Assembly: GCA_015067145.1 (NCBI GenBank) | Contig: SVNA01000001.1 | Span: forward strand, 62,001-126,000 | From: Oscillospiraceae bacterium | GTDB lineage: Bacteria; Bacillota; Clostridia; Oscillospirales; Ruminococcaceae | Reading direction: 5' to 3' | Length of the DNA: 64,000 nt | Shown here: in pieces, positions 62,811-64,000 of the stretch | How positions within the stretch are numbered: the stretch's first letter is position 1 | How the letters are laid out: each line of letters begins with the position of its first letter | The notes under the pieces: generated by a model | What the model saw: only the letters and a program-made list of their open reading frames with translations | Told to the model about the DNA's origin: nothing | The model's database searches: none | Position numbers and translations under genes: made by a program

Positions 62811-64000
62811 TTAATCTCTGAGGAACAGGTCTCTTGTATACACCTTATCCCTTACGTCGTCAAGGCAGGAATTATATCTGTTTGCAATAATTGCATCGCT
62901 CATTGCCTTGAATTTTTCCAGATCATTAACTACAACACTGCCAAAGAAAGTTTCGCCGTCTTTAAGAGTTGGTTCGTAGATAACAACTGTTGCTCCTTTG
63001 GCCTTTATACGCTTCATAACACCCTGAATGGATGACTGACGGAAGTTATCACTGTTGGATTTCATTGTCAGACGATAAACACCTACAGTTGCCTGATTGT
63101 GTTCGTTTATTCCTGCAATTTCAAGAACTTTATCGGCAATAAAATCCTTTCTTGTTCTGTTGGAATCCACAATAGCCTCTATAAGATTCTGTGGCACATC
63201 CTTGTAGTTTGCCAGAAGCTGTTTTGTATCCTTTGGCAGGCAATAACCGCCATAACCAAAGCTTGGATTATTATAATGCGTACCGATTCTTGGATCAAGG
63301 CATACACCGTTGATAATCTGCTGTGTATTAAGTCCTTTTGTTTCTGCATAGGTATCAAGTTCATTAAAGAATGATACCCTTAGTGCAAGATATGTGTTTG
63401 CAAAAAGTTTTACTGCCTCGGCTTCGGTAAATCCCATAAACAGTGTTTCAACATTATCCACAGCGGCACCTTCAGCCAATAAATCAGCAAAAGTATGTGC
63501 TGCCTTTACAAGTCTTTCGTCCGCCATATCTGTACCCACAATAATGCGGCTTGGATAAAGATTATCGTACAGTGCCTTGGATTCTCTGAGAAACTCCGGA
63601 CTGAATATAATATTTTTGCTGCCGGTTTTTTCTCTGATTGAGTGTGTATATCCTACCGGTATGGTTGATTTGATAACCATTATTGCCTGCGGATTTACAC
63701 GCATAACCAAATCTATAACTGTTTCCACTGCTGATGTGTCAAAAAAATTTTTCTGTGAATCATAGTTTGTTGGTGCAGCTATAATAACAATTTCCGCGTC
63801 TTTGTATGCAACTTCTGCATCAAGGGTTGCTGTAAGATTAAGCTGCTTTTCAGCAAAAAATCTTTCTATCTCATCATCCTGTATGGGTGCTATTCTTTTA
63901 TTGATCAGTTCTACTTTTTCAGGAATAATATCAACTGCTGTCACTTCATGCTTTTGTGCCAGCAACACTGCAAGAGATAATCCTACATATCCTGTTCCTG
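62811..64000 (-). CDS. ugd: UDP-glucose 6-dehydrogenase (5' end outside window)
   Basis: The C-terminal 396 codons of a nucleotide-sugar dehydrogenase that oxidises UDP-glucose to UDP-glucuronate for extracellular polysaccharide. The NAD-binding Rossmann loop [15 protein letters not shown] lies at the right edge, and the catalytic Cys is in [30 protein letters not shown] and [17 protein letters not shown] are family motifs. The start codon is beyond 64000. Its glycan partners are not visible here. UDP-N-acetylmannosamine dehydrogenase is a close alternative, but the sequence favours Ugd. Confidence 0.93.
   Translation of the reverse strand, partial: GTGYVGLSLAVLLAQKHEVTAVDIIPEKVELINKRIAPIQDDEIERFFAEKQLNLTATLDAEVAYKDAEIVIIAAPTNYDSQKNFFDTSAVETVIDLVMRVNPQAIMVIKSTIPVGYTHSIREKTGSKNIIFSPEFLRESKALYDNLYPSRIIVGTDMADERLVKAAHTFADLLAEGAAVDNVETLFMGFTEAEAVKLFANTYLALRVSFFNELDTYAETKGLNTQQIINGVCLDPRIGTHYNNPSFGYGGYCLPKDTKQLLANYKDVPQNLIEAIVDSNRTRKDFIADKVLEIAGINEHNQATVGVYRLTMKSNSDNFRQSSIQGVMKRIKAKGATVVIYEPTLKDGETFFGSVVVNDLEKFKAMSDAIIANRYNSCLDDVRDKVYTRDLFLRD

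Overview
The window reads as a chromosomal segment of a low-GC, endospore-forming Firmicute of class Clostridia. The evidence is a complete spoIIIA operon, a yunB-type sporulation gene, GatCAB amidotransferase, HPr kinase, RapZ/WhiA, ABC-F and Asp23 proteins, and A/G-rich ribosome binding sites of the AGGAGG type. An anaerobic lifestyle is suggested by an aldehyde:ferredoxin oxidoreductase with a MoaD-like partner and a ferredoxin-fused alcohol dehydrogenase. The gene order hprK-PHP-ROK-murB-rapZ-whiA-dnaE-pfkA resembles gut Oscillospirales/Ruminococcaceae-like Clostridia. That placement is inference and no species is claimed. I found no CRISPR array, insertion sequence, integrase or prophage.

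Almost all genes are on the minus strand, so transcription runs from high to low coordinates. Short plus-strand islands lie at 18.8-20.9, 39.5-41.4, 46.9-47.3 and 60.4-61.3 kb, and most are closed by intrinsic terminators.

Reading along the minus strand from the right end: a partial UDP-glucose dehydrogenase gene (62.8-64 kb), tRNA-Ala(GGC) and a PfoR-like EIIC protein. Next is recD2-comF-mreB-like plus a small metallopeptidase gene (55.4-59.9 kb), and then a DNA/nucleotide and envelope block, pcrA-thyX-tmk-DUF2156-GNAT-mltG-trhP (47.4-55.4 kb). An aldehyde/acyl metabolic block follows: pduL, then AOR-MoaD-ferredoxin/ADH with two small proteins (41.5-46.7 kb). The classic SRP RNA-dnaX-ybaB-recR unit is at 36.6-39.3 kb. 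After housekeeping enzymes (30.9-36.5 kb) comes the hprK-to-pfkA operon (21.0-30.7 kb). The left third holds yunB, ligA-gatC-gatA-gatB-methyltransferase (11.7-18.8 kb), spoIIIAA-AH (7.0-11.6 kb) and asp23-nusB-TsaD-like-xseA-xseB-ispA-PAP2-like-dxs-tlyA (1-6.9 kb).

The least explained parts are four. (1) A plus-strand operon of six small, mostly membrane or lipoprotein genes at 39.6-41.4 kb is preceded by a short leader that looks able to switch between a terminator and an antiterminator. (2) An alcohol dehydrogenase carries four N-terminal [4Fe-4S] motifs next to a tungsten-type AOR. (3) A plus-strand trio encodes a membrane zinc ribbon, a DUF5685-like protein and a Cys-tailed J-protein. (4) An orphan plus-strand ORF lies at 46.9 kb. 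Starts were revised where the ribosome binding site demanded it (spoIIIAA, the methyltransferase, ligA, murB, trxA, the Crp-type regulator, the HAD hydrolase, the AOR operon and others).
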